From Paenibacillus nuruki (GTDB lineage Bacteria; Bacillota; Bacilli; Paenibacillales; Paenibacillaceae), in contig NZ_MDER01000086.1 in NCBI RefSeq assembly GCF_001721045.1, positions 248,001 to 312,000 of the forward strand: a stretch of 64,000 bases of DNA, written 5' to 3'. Under the pieces are notes generated by a model that saw nothing but the letters and a program-made list of their open reading frames with translations, was not told the DNA's origin and did not search any database. A program made the translations under genes and the position numbers. Below are positions 52,738-62,700 of this stretch, one piece after another; position 1 is the first letter of the stretch; each line of letters begins with the position of its first letter.

Positions 52738-54149
52738 AAATCAAACTCCGCTAAAAAATCATCCACTTCATCTTTAGGCGCAGACGGTTGAGGAGCTGTC
52801 CCGCTTGATGTTGCACGTTGATTCGATGATGGATTAGGCACTACATCAGGATCTGCACCATATCCTCCACCATGTGAATTTGTTGGTGCTGTCGCTAACT
52901 GCCCTAACAATTCATCGAATGATAATTCTTCATTGAAATGAAGAGTATTCAGCAAATCTACAAAATCACGCACTACTTCACGAGGTGTCAGCAATTCTTC
53001 TGCACCCATCCGGGAAACCGCAATTTGCATAAAAGCGACCAGTTGATGTTGCTCTAATGTCGATTGGTATTTGTGATGCTGACTATGAATATCACGTAGC
53101 TTTTGTAGCATTAACAATATTTCTTCATGAGATAACATTTCCAAACGAATCACAGGACCTGCAAAATTTTTGGTTCCACTGCTACCGAACCGACTTTCAG
53201 ATAAACGGGAACGCAGCGCTTCATAGCTATATAATCCACGACGAGGATCTTCTACAAATTGAGGTGTTCCACCGACAAATACACCCAGATGCCCTGCTTT
53301 ACCCTGCATCGTATCATTGAAGATCGTGAGTAGCTTTTCATAATTACTTTGACGGGAGACGCTATTGGAAATTTTGTATAAATTCACGCCTTCATCGACA
53401 AATAATAGCAACCCCTGATAACCGATACGAGCGGCAAATTCTGCCCATAATTTCATATAATCGTACCAGCCATCATCATCAATAATGACGCCTACATTCA
53501 GTTCACGTCTGGCTTCGGTACGGGTTGGATATTCGCCACGTAACCAGCGTAGTGCCGATTGCTTGAGTGTATCTTCCCCTAAGCGAATCCCTTGCCAGTA
53601 CGCCGACAACACTTTGGCAAAATCAAATCCGTGTACCCAGCCTTCCATTTCTGATGTTACCGAATGGATACGACGTTGCACTTCAATCCCGATCGAAGGA
53701 TCATCGGCAGATACATTATTTTCTTCCATTACTTGTTGTTGTAGTGTGGATATCCATTTCTGTAACATCGACTCAAGAGCTCCGCCATCTGGACGGGTAC
53801 GTGTCGATAGATTGGTCATCAGTTCACGGTATGTTCCAAGTCCTTGACCTTTCGATCCTGTAAGACGACGTTCCGGAGATAGATCGGCATCGGCTACCAC
53901 AAAACCGCGATCCATTGCATAATTGCGGATCATTTGCAGTAAAAAGCTTTTACCGCTACCATAACGACCTGTAATTAATTTGAAAGCCGCTCCGCCATCA
54001 GCGACATTATCCAGCTCACGTAGAATCGATTCCACTTCATATTTACGACCAACCGCTACATGTTCCAGACCGATACGGGGAACAACCCCTGCCGCAAAAG
54101 AATTCACTAATGCGGTGGTGATACGTTTGGGTATTTTCACTTCATTCAT
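52734..54149 (-). CDS. DUF2791-type P-loop ATPase (BrxD-like)
   Basis: A 471-aa AAA-like ATPase: conserved start RITTALVNSFAAGVVPRIGLEHVAVGR cut by a Walker A FKLITGRYGSGKSFLLQ (near 65), Walker B LLLFVDEGVNLYK (near 252), sensor region GVFVGGTPQFVEDPRRGLY and an arginine-rich RSRLSESRF. The family (BREX ATP-binding protein BrxD) couples to an Lhr-like helicase. A disordered Gly/Pro/Ser tail ends in the acidic DEVDDFLAEFDL, a possible docking peptide. AGGTGA precedes the ATG; the gene starts 7 bp after the TerB-protein stop. Confidence 0.88.
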   Translation of the reverse strand: MNEVKIPKRITTALVNSFAAGVVPRIGLEHVAVGRKYEVESILRELDNVADGGAAFKLITGRYGSGKSFLLQMIRNYAMDRGFVVADADLSPERRLTGSKGQGLGTYRELMTNLSTRTRPDGGALESMLQKWISTLQQQVMEENNVSADDPSIGIEVQRRIHSVTSEMEGWVHGFDFAKVLSAYWQGIRLGEDTLKQSALRWLRGEYPTRTEARRELNVGVIIDDDGWYDYMKLWAEFAARIGYQGLLLFVDEGVNLYKISNSVSRQSNYEKLLTIFNDTMQGKAGHLGVFVGGTPQFVEDPRRGLYSYEALRSRLSESRFGSSGTKNFAGPVIRLEMLSHEEILLMLQKLRDIHSQHHKYQSTLEQHQLVAFMQIAVSRMGAEELLTPREVVRDFVDLLNTLHFNEELSFDELLGQLATAPTNSHGGGYGADPDVVPNPSSNQRATSSGTAPQPSAPKDEVDDFLAEFDL

Positions 54150-54156
54150 TTTCTTT

Positions 54157-57100
54157 TCACCTCATGATGATTGCATCAAGCACTGTTCTATATTCTTCCA
54201 TAATCGTACCTTCTTCAAGTAAAAGGTCACCGATTGTATCCATCGCCAGATCATTAATTTCATCAACTAGCAGTGCTGGCATCGTGCCACCTTTACTAGC
54301 AATATCACGTAAAACAGAATCGCTAACTTCATCCAATAATCCCGCCAAAAATTGAATATGATGCGGTTGTAGACCATCGATCCAATCTTGCCACGCTTCA
54401 TCCCATTCAGCAGGTAAAGGAGACAGAATAGTGATTGTCGATAAATCGGTTGGTTGTATATTAGACAAGGACGGTGAAGCCACTGGAAGTTGTTCTTCGT
54501 TTTCCACTTGTGCTGTTGACTGTAATTGCTCGGTTCCCTGTACTTGCTCTGCTTGTTGCATAGTTGGTTCTGGTGCAGATTGTTGAGTTTGCTCTAGTTG
54601 TTCTTTCGCTTCGAGCGCAGGAGCATCAACAGCTACAGCATGTTCAGCGATCCATGTTGTCCATTCTTCTTCACTACTGATTTTTTCTTCTTCCCGTAAA
54701 GTCAGCATTTGGCGAACCACATCCGAATCGGCTTGTAATTGCTCTAATACGGATGTATCGATCTGCACTTGTCTTGGTGCAGGCACTTCTTCTTGCACTG
54801 TAAATATACGCTTGATATACCGTTCAATCAAGCGAGCAATTTCAGGCTCAATTGGTGGATTAATACGCAGTCGACCACTAAATTCGAGATGACGACGTAG
54901 TTCATTTTCAGTTAATTTGACGATACTGGTTAGAAAATCTCGTAAAGGCTTATGTTCGCACAAAGGTAATCGTCTGACAGTAGCTGTTCGACCATAGATG
55001 GTTGAGTCATAGACAGCACTGCGGAACAGATAGCGCTCTGTTTCCCGATAGACGGTTGGACGGAAAATTTGAATTAGACGTGCGCCCTGCTGTTTTTCCA
55101 GAAAAGCATCGACAGCCGCTAATACTTTGGGCACATATTCTTGAATCCATTCGCTACCCTTTTCAACATAAAAGCGACTACGTTCAATATCGTAATCCAG
55201 TAAACGATGTAATAGTTCAAATGGAATCTGTACAGGCTGTGATGACCAGATACGCTCCCATTCCAGATCATCCAGTTCGGTTGGTAAATGGTCTGGCGCT
55301 GCAATCATCAATTCGCTTAACGATTCATTCAGTCCATGTACTTGCCCAAAGTCCAATACCCACTGTGGAATATATCGATCTAATTTAATAAATTTTTTAC
55401 GATATTGACGCCATAAATTCATTAAATATTGATGTCCTTCTAACGGTTGTTGCCAGCCTGCTCCATTAATAATCTCATAACACATTAAGAAAATATAAGA
55501 CAAATTGGTTGCAGGATATCGACCTTCACGCACTTCTTGTCGCCAGTAGAAATACCACTTTTTCTGTCGCCAGGTCATACTTTCGTAAGTCGGCCAGTAG
55601 CTCATAAAGGGTACAAATTCAGCTTCTTCTTCCCGATGTTCAATCATTTCATGAGCACGCTTCGCAAAAATGTGTTCTGCGGTCTGAATCGCTGACTTGG
55701 AACGTAGTTCTTCATCGGTTTCTACTAAGGTAGAATTGGACGATTCAGCATAAGAAACATATACCGGTGCTAGATCTGTATTCATCGTAGCAGCTTCTTC
55801 GTGATCGTGTTGAATACGATGATCGGGAAGCTCAAGATTTATTTCTGCTACAGGGTTCTCTACAGCATCTTGTGAATGTACCACTTGATGTTCAGCATCA
55901 TCGATAGGTGGAATTTTCCATGAAGACATCGATGCACAATCTACAGGAATATAAGATGCCTGCTGCTTGGAATTCACTACTTTATACGTAGCTGGTTGTT
56001 GAAGCTCCATTTCATAACCACTGATCTCATCCGGATCACGATCACGTGAAGGTCGCTCTGAGATCGACTCTGGTGAGAGGTTTACAGAAGGAGTATCTTC
56101 TTTTTTATATTGAAAAGACTGTAGCCAGCCTTGATGGTCATAGATAATATGATCTTTTTTCCAATCTTCGTCTAATGTGGTGTCTGTAGTATCTATAGAA
56201 ATATCAGCTGGACGCTCAGGGATACGCAATCCACGTTCTTCGGTTCCCCACTCAAATTCAGCAAATCCACCTTTACGTTCACTCACTTGTGGCAATCCAG
56301 ATTGAAGTGCACGCTTCACCATCATTGGAAAAGCAGGTGGTAATTCAGTCAAAGGATGGTCAGGATCAACAATCGCATATTCACGCACAACCGAATGAAA
56401 TAATTTGAGCAGACTGGTCTGAGCCGTTCGCATATGAGGTTCATCTAACTGTTGACCTTCTGCATAGATCGCTAAACGTAAGCGAGTGGTTAACTTATTC
56501 ATCGCTTTATAGACTTTGCTTGTCACACTATCTGTTAATTCATCAGGTTCTAAATAAATAGCAATATCGACGCCACCTGGTAAAATGGCGGCTCTTCCAG
56601 TCAAAAGACTTGCAGGCACAGCTATAAGTGGTAATGTCGATTTGTTTTTGGCAGTACTCGTCTTGCTCGATAGTTCAGACGCTTCTTGCCAGTACGAACC
56701 AAGTGTGGGTTGCCACAATTTTTGCAATCCAGTCAATAGAGGCTTTTTCCCAATAATGGCAATCTTACATGCTGGAAATTTACGAATATATTCTTCCAGA
56801 AAATGCTGTAAAGACTCGCTGTGTCTCATCATGCCACCTAAGATGCCGCCTGAAATTCCCCAGTGTGTCAAAAACTCAAAATGCTGTTCTAGATCACGCT
56901 CTGTCGGCAATACCAAATCTGGAATCAACAATTGTTCCCACGGTCCGCTCAGTCGTTCAGAACCACGCTGAATAATCTCTTGCGATGTTAATTTACTATT
57001 TTTATCAAGCGATGTTCCGTCAGCCATTCTCCCCATCGGCCCTAGCCCTAATTCTCGTAGAACATCGGCTTCAATCTGTCCATGCTCATGAAGACCCACA

Positions 57101-57795
57101 TAGGTTCCAGATGCACCAAGACGACGAGACAATTCTACCGCAGGATAACGAATCCCACTAATCTCAATCATCGGCACTGCTGTCACTTGTCCGACACCAT
57201 TTTTGGCATCTCGTCTACCTTCTAACACCCATTTGGCTTCTACATGTACCCCATCGGTAAATTCTTCGGGAGCCGCATAAGGAATATAGTCGTCAGCCAC
57301 TTGAAAATTCTGATCTTGTGCATAAGCAGGATCAATACCATAAATGATTTCTTCATCCACCGTATCCTCTAAATAATGATCAAGATCATCGACAGCATAA
57401 CTGGATTCAGCTGAAGTCGAGATCGCTATCGTTGTGGTAGGCTCGCTTCCTCCTGATAAGACGGCTTCTGCACTTCCATCATAACTAGCATCAATAGGGG
57501 TACCGTCAAACAACTCTAATGTGCCCGGAACTAATCGTGCTAATCGAGTGTATAATTTATGCGCTTCTTCTGGCTTGAGCAGACATTCACTATGCCCGTA
57601 AGAAGAATGTTGCCATCTATGATCAGCATTACGAAGTGTTTTACCCATAACCATCTGCTGTACTTCCTCAGCTTGTTCCTCTTCCACGACTCCATCTGCA
57701 CGCGAAATATGCAGGAAAAAGCCTCGATCTTCTTCGAAGCTTAATAATGCCGTATAGGTTCTATCTGTATAGGATATTGGCGATGGTGAATGCAT
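54157..57795 (-). CDS. Large TerB-domain protein (TerB_N/TerB_C) with degenerate helicase-like region
   Basis: A 1212-aa protein, the first gene of the three-gene unit. Residues 1-175 are acidic and variable. About 180-460 looks like a decayed SNF2-type helicase lobe: WGISGGILGGMMRHSES stands where GGILADDMGLGKT is expected (near 317), and KLTTRLRLAIYAEGQ (near 441) where KYRLALTGTP stands. From about 725 a TerB_N domain is clear (YWPTYESMTWRQKKWYFYWR, GRYPATNLSYIFLMCYEIIN), then a TerB_C-like end. TerB domains occur in metal/stress and anti-phage gene clusters. AAGGAG precedes the ATG. Confidence 0.8.
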   Translation of the reverse strand: MHSPSPISYTDRTYTALLSFEEDRGFFLHISRADGVVEEEQAEEVQQMVMGKTLRNADHRWQHSSYGHSECLLKPEEAHKLYTRLARLVPGTLELFDGTPIDASYDGSAEAVLSGGSEPTTTIAISTSAESSYAVDDLDHYLEDTVDEEIIYGIDPAYAQDQNFQVADDYIPYAAPEEFTDGVHVEAKWVLEGRRDAKNGVGQVTAVPMIEISGIRYPAVELSRRLGASGTYVGLHEHGQIEADVLRELGLGPMGRMADGTSLDKNSKLTSQEIIQRGSERLSGPWEQLLIPDLVLPTERDLEQHFEFLTHWGISGGILGGMMRHSESLQHFLEEYIRKFPACKIAIIGKKPLLTGLQKLWQPTLGSYWQEASELSSKTSTAKNKSTLPLIAVPASLLTGRAAILPGGVDIAIYLEPDELTDSVTSKVYKAMNKLTTRLRLAIYAEGQQLDEPHMRTAQTSLLKLFHSVVREYAIVDPDHPLTELPPAFPMMVKRALQSGLPQVSERKGGFAEFEWGTEERGLRIPERPADISIDTTDTTLDEDWKKDHIIYDHQGWLQSFQYKKEDTPSVNLSPESISERPSRDRDPDEISGYEMELQQPATYKVVNSKQQASYIPVDCASMSSWKIPPIDDAEHQVVHSQDAVENPVAEINLELPDHRIQHDHEEAATMNTDLAPVYVSYAESSNSTLVETDEELRSKSAIQTAEHIFAKRAHEMIEHREEEAEFVPFMSYWPTYESMTWRQKKWYFYWRQEVREGRYPATNLSYIFLMCYEIINGAGWQQPLEGHQYLMNLWRQYRKKFIKLDRYIPQWVLDFGQVHGLNESLSELMIAAPDHLPTELDDLEWERIWSSQPVQIPFELLHRLLDYDIERSRFYVEKGSEWIQEYVPKVLAAVDAFLEKQQGARLIQIFRPTVYRETERYLFRSAVYDSTIYGRTATVRRLPLCEHKPLRDFLTSIVKLTENELRRHLEFSGRLRINPPIEPEIARLIERYIKRIFTVQEEVPAPRQVQIDTSVLEQLQADSDVVRQMLTLREEEKISSEEEWTTWIAEHAVAVDAPALEAKEQLEQTQQSAPEPTMQQAEQVQGTEQLQSTAQVENEEQLPVASPSLSNIQPTDLSTITILSPLPAEWDEAWQDWIDGLQPHHIQFLAGLLDEVSDSVLRDIASKGGTMPALLVDEINDLAMDTIGDLLLEEGTIMEEYRTVLDAIIMR

Positions 57796-57954
57796 AATAG
57801 ACTCCTTGCCTTTCCTTCAATAATATTGATAATCCGTTTGGTAAACATAATATCCCATTATACATGAACCCGATGGGAGAATGGTATAGGTTACGAACAT
57901 ATTTTCGTTTATTTCTTTTTATTTTCTACAGTTTTTCTACAATTGCTTACAAAT
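57796..57954 (-). promoter_or_regulatory. Promoter region of the TerB-ATPase-helicase operon
   Basis: It contains a minus-strand TATAAT (57857-57862) with no good -35, enclosed in the inverted repeat CCCAT-14-ATGGG (57854-57877). This weak, dyad-covered promoter suggests activated or repressed expression. I see no terminator for the monooxygenase gene that enters from the right, so read-through into the TerB operon is possible. Confidence 0.4.
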
Positions 57955-59640
57955 TTATAATCTGGCTGGAATCTGAAAAGAGCGATGTACCCAACCGATC
58001 AGATCCATTTCATCACTCAGACCTCCGATATAACTGATATATCCATCCGGGCGAATCAGTACATATCCCCCTTTGCCCATGCCATAGCGCTGATGAAGAT
58101 CATGGTCTGCGTCCACATGAATATGAGAAGGTAACGGTAAAGAAGTCATTAACGGATGATCTGGTAACCAAATATGCACGTCAATAATATCTTTCCATTT
58201 CACAGCCACTTGAGTCAGTAAAGAACGGTGATCCGGTTCGTCGATATCATCTTCGAGTGTTGGTGGCTTAGGACTTGGAATCACAGGATGTTCTCCTGCA
58301 AATAAAAGTAGCGTATGTCGAGGCGATTGTCCGTATCCTCCATCAGGTACTCGTTCTCCTGCATGAAGCATCGGGCGATGCCAGCCTTTGCCTTGTTGTA
58401 CGATTGGACTACGGTCATATGCTATACCTGTTTCTGAAAGTAAGCGGAATAAGCGTTTTTGAATTACTTTACGTGAAGAGAGTAACGGAGCGACTGTATT
58501 GCGAATAGCGATCGGTACAGAATGACGTGTAGTCGCTAGCTTGGTGAATAATGATGTACCTCGTAACAACTGCTGTCCAATCGGTTCACGTTCAGCATGA
58601 TAACTATCCAATAGACTCTCCGCAGCATACCCCTGACACACTAGCGCTAATTTCCACCCTAGATTAAAAGCATCTTGTATCCCGGTATTCATCCCTTGTC
58701 CACCAATCGGTGAATGAATATGAGCGGCATCCCCTGCTAGAAAAATAGATCCTGTGCGATAGTTTTTCACTTTACGCTGATGAACAGCGAATTTTGCCAA
58801 CCAGATCGGATTAGACATATTTACTTTGATCGGCAGACAAATATCCAGTACTGCTTGAATATCGGCTAATGATATCGATTGATCTTTGGAAGAAGAAATC
58901 ACATATTCAGGTGGCATCCCGATAATGACTCGATGTCGATGATTTAACATCGGGAAAAAGGCAGTCAGATAGCCTTTATTAAGATACACATGCAGTTTGT
59001 TATGATCTTGCTTCCAATCGATCTGTACATCTGCCAAAGCAAACGATTGAGCTAACGCTTCGCCTTCAAATGGAATCCCGCTCAGATGACGAACCGTACT
59101 ATGAGCGCCATCACAACCTACTATCCAGCGTGCAGATATCTCTTCTTCTAACTGAGCGTCACCTGCCATATGTTGCACGATAGCATGTACCTGAGAATGT
59201 TCTTGATCTCCCTGATGTAATGATATTAATTCAGTTTGCCGTTCTACAGTGCCACCTAGTGCTGTTAAGCGATCAATAAGTACCTGTTCGGTGATATTTT
59301 GTGGAACCATCAGCACATAAGGATAAGGGCTCTGGATCAATGAAGGGAACTCGACCTGTGCGAGTACTTTGGTATAGCTTGATGCTTGCATTCCGGTGAC
59401 TTGATGTCCTTGAGCGATTAATGTATCTGCTACCTCTGCTTGATGTAATAATTCTAATGTCCGTGCCATCACACCTAGCGCTTTGGAATAGATCGAAGGA
59501 TGAGCACATTTGTCGATAATACGATATGAGATGCCGCGTCTCGCCAGTTCAATCGCAAGCGTCAGCCCTGTAGGTCCTGCTCCTACAATCAATACATCAC
59601 AATGATGAATATCCCGATAACCATTAGAATGAATCGTCAT
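57955..59640 (-). CDS. Class A FAD-dependent aromatic hydroxylase
   Basis: A 561-aa flavoprotein monooxygenase of the MhpA/PgaE type: FAD fold VLIVGAGPTGLTLAIELARRG, GVMARTLELL, DG motif IVGCDGAHSTVRHLSG, second FAD motif FLAGDAAHIHSPIGGQGMNTGIQDA, and a thioredoxin-like C-terminal domain (HTLLLFAGEHPV to YVLIRPDGYISYIGG) as in full-length phenol and polyketide hydroxylases. AAAGGAGGTG precedes the ATG. It stands between the GTPase/GAP1 pair and the TerB operon, on the same strand, behind a terminator. Substrate unknown; either an inserted metabolic gene or a functional part of the locus. Confidence 0.9.
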   Translation of the reverse strand: MTIHSNGYRDIHHCDVLIVGAGPTGLTLAIELARRGISYRIIDKCAHPSIYSKALGVMARTLELLHQAEVADTLIAQGHQVTGMQASSYTKVLAQVEFPSLIQSPYPYVLMVPQNITEQVLIDRLTALGGTVERQTELISLHQGDQEHSQVHAIVQHMAGDAQLEEEISARWIVGCDGAHSTVRHLSGIPFEGEALAQSFALADVQIDWKQDHNKLHVYLNKGYLTAFFPMLNHRHRVIIGMPPEYVISSSKDQSISLADIQAVLDICLPIKVNMSNPIWLAKFAVHQRKVKNYRTGSIFLAGDAAHIHSPIGGQGMNTGIQDAFNLGWKLALVCQGYAAESLLDSYHAEREPIGQQLLRGTSLFTKLATTRHSVPIAIRNTVAPLLSSRKVIQKRLFRLLSETGIAYDRSPIVQQGKGWHRPMLHAGERVPDGGYGQSPRHTLLLFAGEHPVIPSPKPPTLEDDIDEPDHRSLLTQVAVKWKDIIDVHIWLPDHPLMTSLPLPSHIHVDADHDLHQRYGMGKGGYVLIRPDGYISYIGGLSDEMDLIGWVHRSFQIPARL

Positions 59641-59711
59641 AGCTACACCTCCTTTGATCTACAACATAAAGGTACTCTTTATTTCAATGATTGTATCGTA
59701 CTGTATATAGT

Positions 59712-59749
59712 AAAAGCTCGCTTTCTTAGAAACAGAAAAGCGAGCTTTT
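59712..59749. terminator. Terminator between the GTPase/GAP1 pair and the monooxygenase
   Basis: AAAAGCTCGCTTT / AAAGCGAGCTTTT, perfect 13-bp stem with a 12-nt loop and short U-runs. Confidence 0.75.
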
Positions 59750-59792
59750 ACATATCAAATGGTCTATCGAGTCGTGCTTATTGTACTACCTA

Positions 59793-62700
59793 TTAAGGTG
59801 TCTCTGTTGTTGCGGAATCATCCATGATAGATGTGATAACATACTCGGTACTATCAATTTTGATTTTGTTGATATTATGGCTATCTGTTTTGGCAGGCAA
59901 ATCGATCGTTACGGTATAGGGATTACTTTCAGATAGTTGTGCTTGAGATACAGGTTCGGCTTCTTCTGTTGGTGTGGTACTTGATATCGAAGAATCTGTT
60001 GTTCCTGTTTCTGTTGTTGCATCAGTATCTGTACTGTCCGTTGGATCGGTTGTATCTGAACCTGATGTGGATTCAGATGTTTTTGCATCATTATTTGTAT
60101 TATTAGTCGTTGTAGATACCATCGTTACAGTAGAGCTATCATTACCATCAACTGTACTTGCTGTATCGTCATCACTCGTTGCTGTAGAATCGTTAGTCGA
60201 TGGTTCTGACGAGGTATCACTACCACTACTTGTTGGTGCTTTACAGATCGACTTCGCATTTAACTGAGTATAGTCTACTTTTTGCCCATTTCCCATCATT
60301 AAAGTAGCTTTGGTAGGCGCAAAAGCTTCGCAAGTCGCACGATCAGCAAAATGGAAAGCTAATCCTGTCGCATTGCTATCTGTACTTGTTGTTGACGTTA
60401 TACTTGTAGAAGCATTTGGAGTCTGTAAGGTAACTACTACTTTAGGCAGTTGAACCGTTTCTGTTGGTGGTTCTACTACTTCTGGGGTTGGTTCTACCAC
60501 AGGTGTCGTCTGATCAACTGTAATCACACCAAACACTTTCAGTCCATAAAGCGATAGTCCACCGATCGCTACTAGTAATACCACTGCTAGCAGCGCTAAT
60601 AAGGGCATACGTTTTCGATTACGTTTAAACCATTTGGAAAGTGGTGTCGCTAGTTCATCTCTCGCTTTAACATATACTGACCGTAAAGCAGGTCCTTCAT
60701 TTGCAAAATCAGCTTTGGCTTGAGCAGCAAGTGTTCCTTTACGGAATGCTTCTGGATCATGTCGACGAAAATAAGCCAAAATAGCTGTCTCATACGCAGG
60801 TACAAATTGGGGATACTTTGACTGACGACTGGACGTTTTTTTGTTCGTGTCTGTTGTCTTCGCTCTATCTTTGGTCAATCTGTTATCAGACGTAGATGGT
60901 TGCGAATGATGAGGATCTGGTCGCATAAATTCTACTCTTCCTTCAGACCAATGGAAAAATGGATAAATTTGTTCAGGACTAGAGGCATGCTGACGAACAG
61001 CTTCGACCATTGCAGAATAATCCAAATCATTGGGTTCAGCACTATAGCTAAACGCCGCTGCCAATCGACCAAATTGACCTTTTCGAATATCTTCAGCTAA
61101 CCACAACCGACCTAACTGTTGAACCTGATCTTTTTCATTCGGTTGCAATTGATGTAGTAAATTCATTAACTCTGCGGATAATTCTTTTTCAGTAAACCAG
61201 ATATATAGCAGTTGCAAAGCTAACTTTTTCGCATTCAAACGACGTTCCGCACGTTCAGGATATTCATCACTTGGTAAAGGAAGCGATAAGAAGTCTGCGG
61301 TTAATAACTTTTCACGTGTCAACGAAGACCATTCCAAGTCATTCAATAACAATCGTTCAGCAGAAGCTCGCATATCATCACCTAGACCTGATTGTATCCA
61401 AGCCTCCGGTTGAATCGTTTGTCCGTTTAACGAACCTGTATCTACTTCGTCTAATAATGTAAATACTGTTCCTGTCGCAATCATCAAGTCTGCACTATGA
61501 CGTAATGCTTCCATAAAGGACTGACCTGCACGATTACAATAATCGTCCATCTCTAATAACTGTGGATAGGTTGTGCCCCATTCGACAGCCAGATGAATCA
61601 CTTCTTCAACCGTTTGTGCTTGATGGAATTTGCGCTCTATTAAAGGGTTCAATAACATCACAGCCAGTGTCGGCTGACTCCCTGCCATATGGATAAAAGC
61701 CTCATTCAAAGCAGGGTGTTTCTCCATCATCATATACAAAGCCTGACTTGCTGCGGTCTGTCCTGCTGCTACAGCATTACGAGTCGCCCAGATAAAATAC
61801 TCTACGATTTTGCGTCCGGTATGTACTTCATCAATACCGTAATATTCGGCAAAACATTCGGCAATCGCAATATCAGGTACAGCGCCTGTTCGCATTTCAT
61901 CAAATTCACGATCAAAACGAGATAAAAATAAATCATTTACACGTATCGCTGAATCTAATGCACCTGCTGGACGTAGATGTTTGAGCAAAGACTGCAAGAT
62001 GGAAGCAGGGTGTTCGCTGTACAATTGCTCGTCTCCCGCTTCGACACGAAATAGCGTGGTCCACTCATCATATTGAGCAGGATCAGGCAATTCTTCCGTA
62101 GAAGCATCCCGTCCAGCTTGTCCGCTATCCGCAAATTCTTGCAATGCACGCAACTGATCCGGTTGTGCTAAATGTTCCCAGACCCATTCGGTATACACTT
62201 GACCTGCTTTTTCCGGTTGAGCAGGATGAATACGACCTGTACTCCAATCAAAATGATAATCGCGTTCAATATTGCGATCACCTGCACGAATCGATCCACT
62301 TTCGACAAACATCAGTTGCATCCCTTTACGACTTTCCGGCTCTTTGGCATACGTAGTAAACCCTAGTCGACGACGGAAAGCATATGGAAGTGCTTCGGTA
62401 ATCACCGCTGTTAATTGCTTCGCATAGATCGATAATTCACTGATTGGTACATTGAGCGAAATATACACTTTACGACGCTTGTGAATCGCAGACATGACTG
62501 CTCCGATCAATTGACGAAAAGCAACACCATCTATTCCCAATTGCTCTAGCAATGCTATCCGATTGAATGCAGCAGAAGTCGAAGGGATATCTTGTAATTG
62601 TGGCAAGTCTTGTCCTTGATCGACATTGTATTGCTCCTGAAAATCGGCTTGTAACCATGTATGATATTGATGCACCCATTCTTCAGCACGTACTGCTGGA

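Noticed and set aside
55002-55388. 128-codon plus-strand frame inside the TerB gene
   Set aside because: Antisense to the TerB region, no ribosome site, no recognisable fold.
50530-57795. Complete BREX locus
   Set aside because: Only BrxD-like and BrxHI-like proteins are present; no PglX methylase, PglZ phosphatase, BrxC or BrxA/B is seen in the window.
59909-60267. Low-complexity frames (Gln-rich and Val/Ser-rich) over the GAP1 tail
   Set aside because: They mirror the Ser/Thr repeats of the real frame in other phases.
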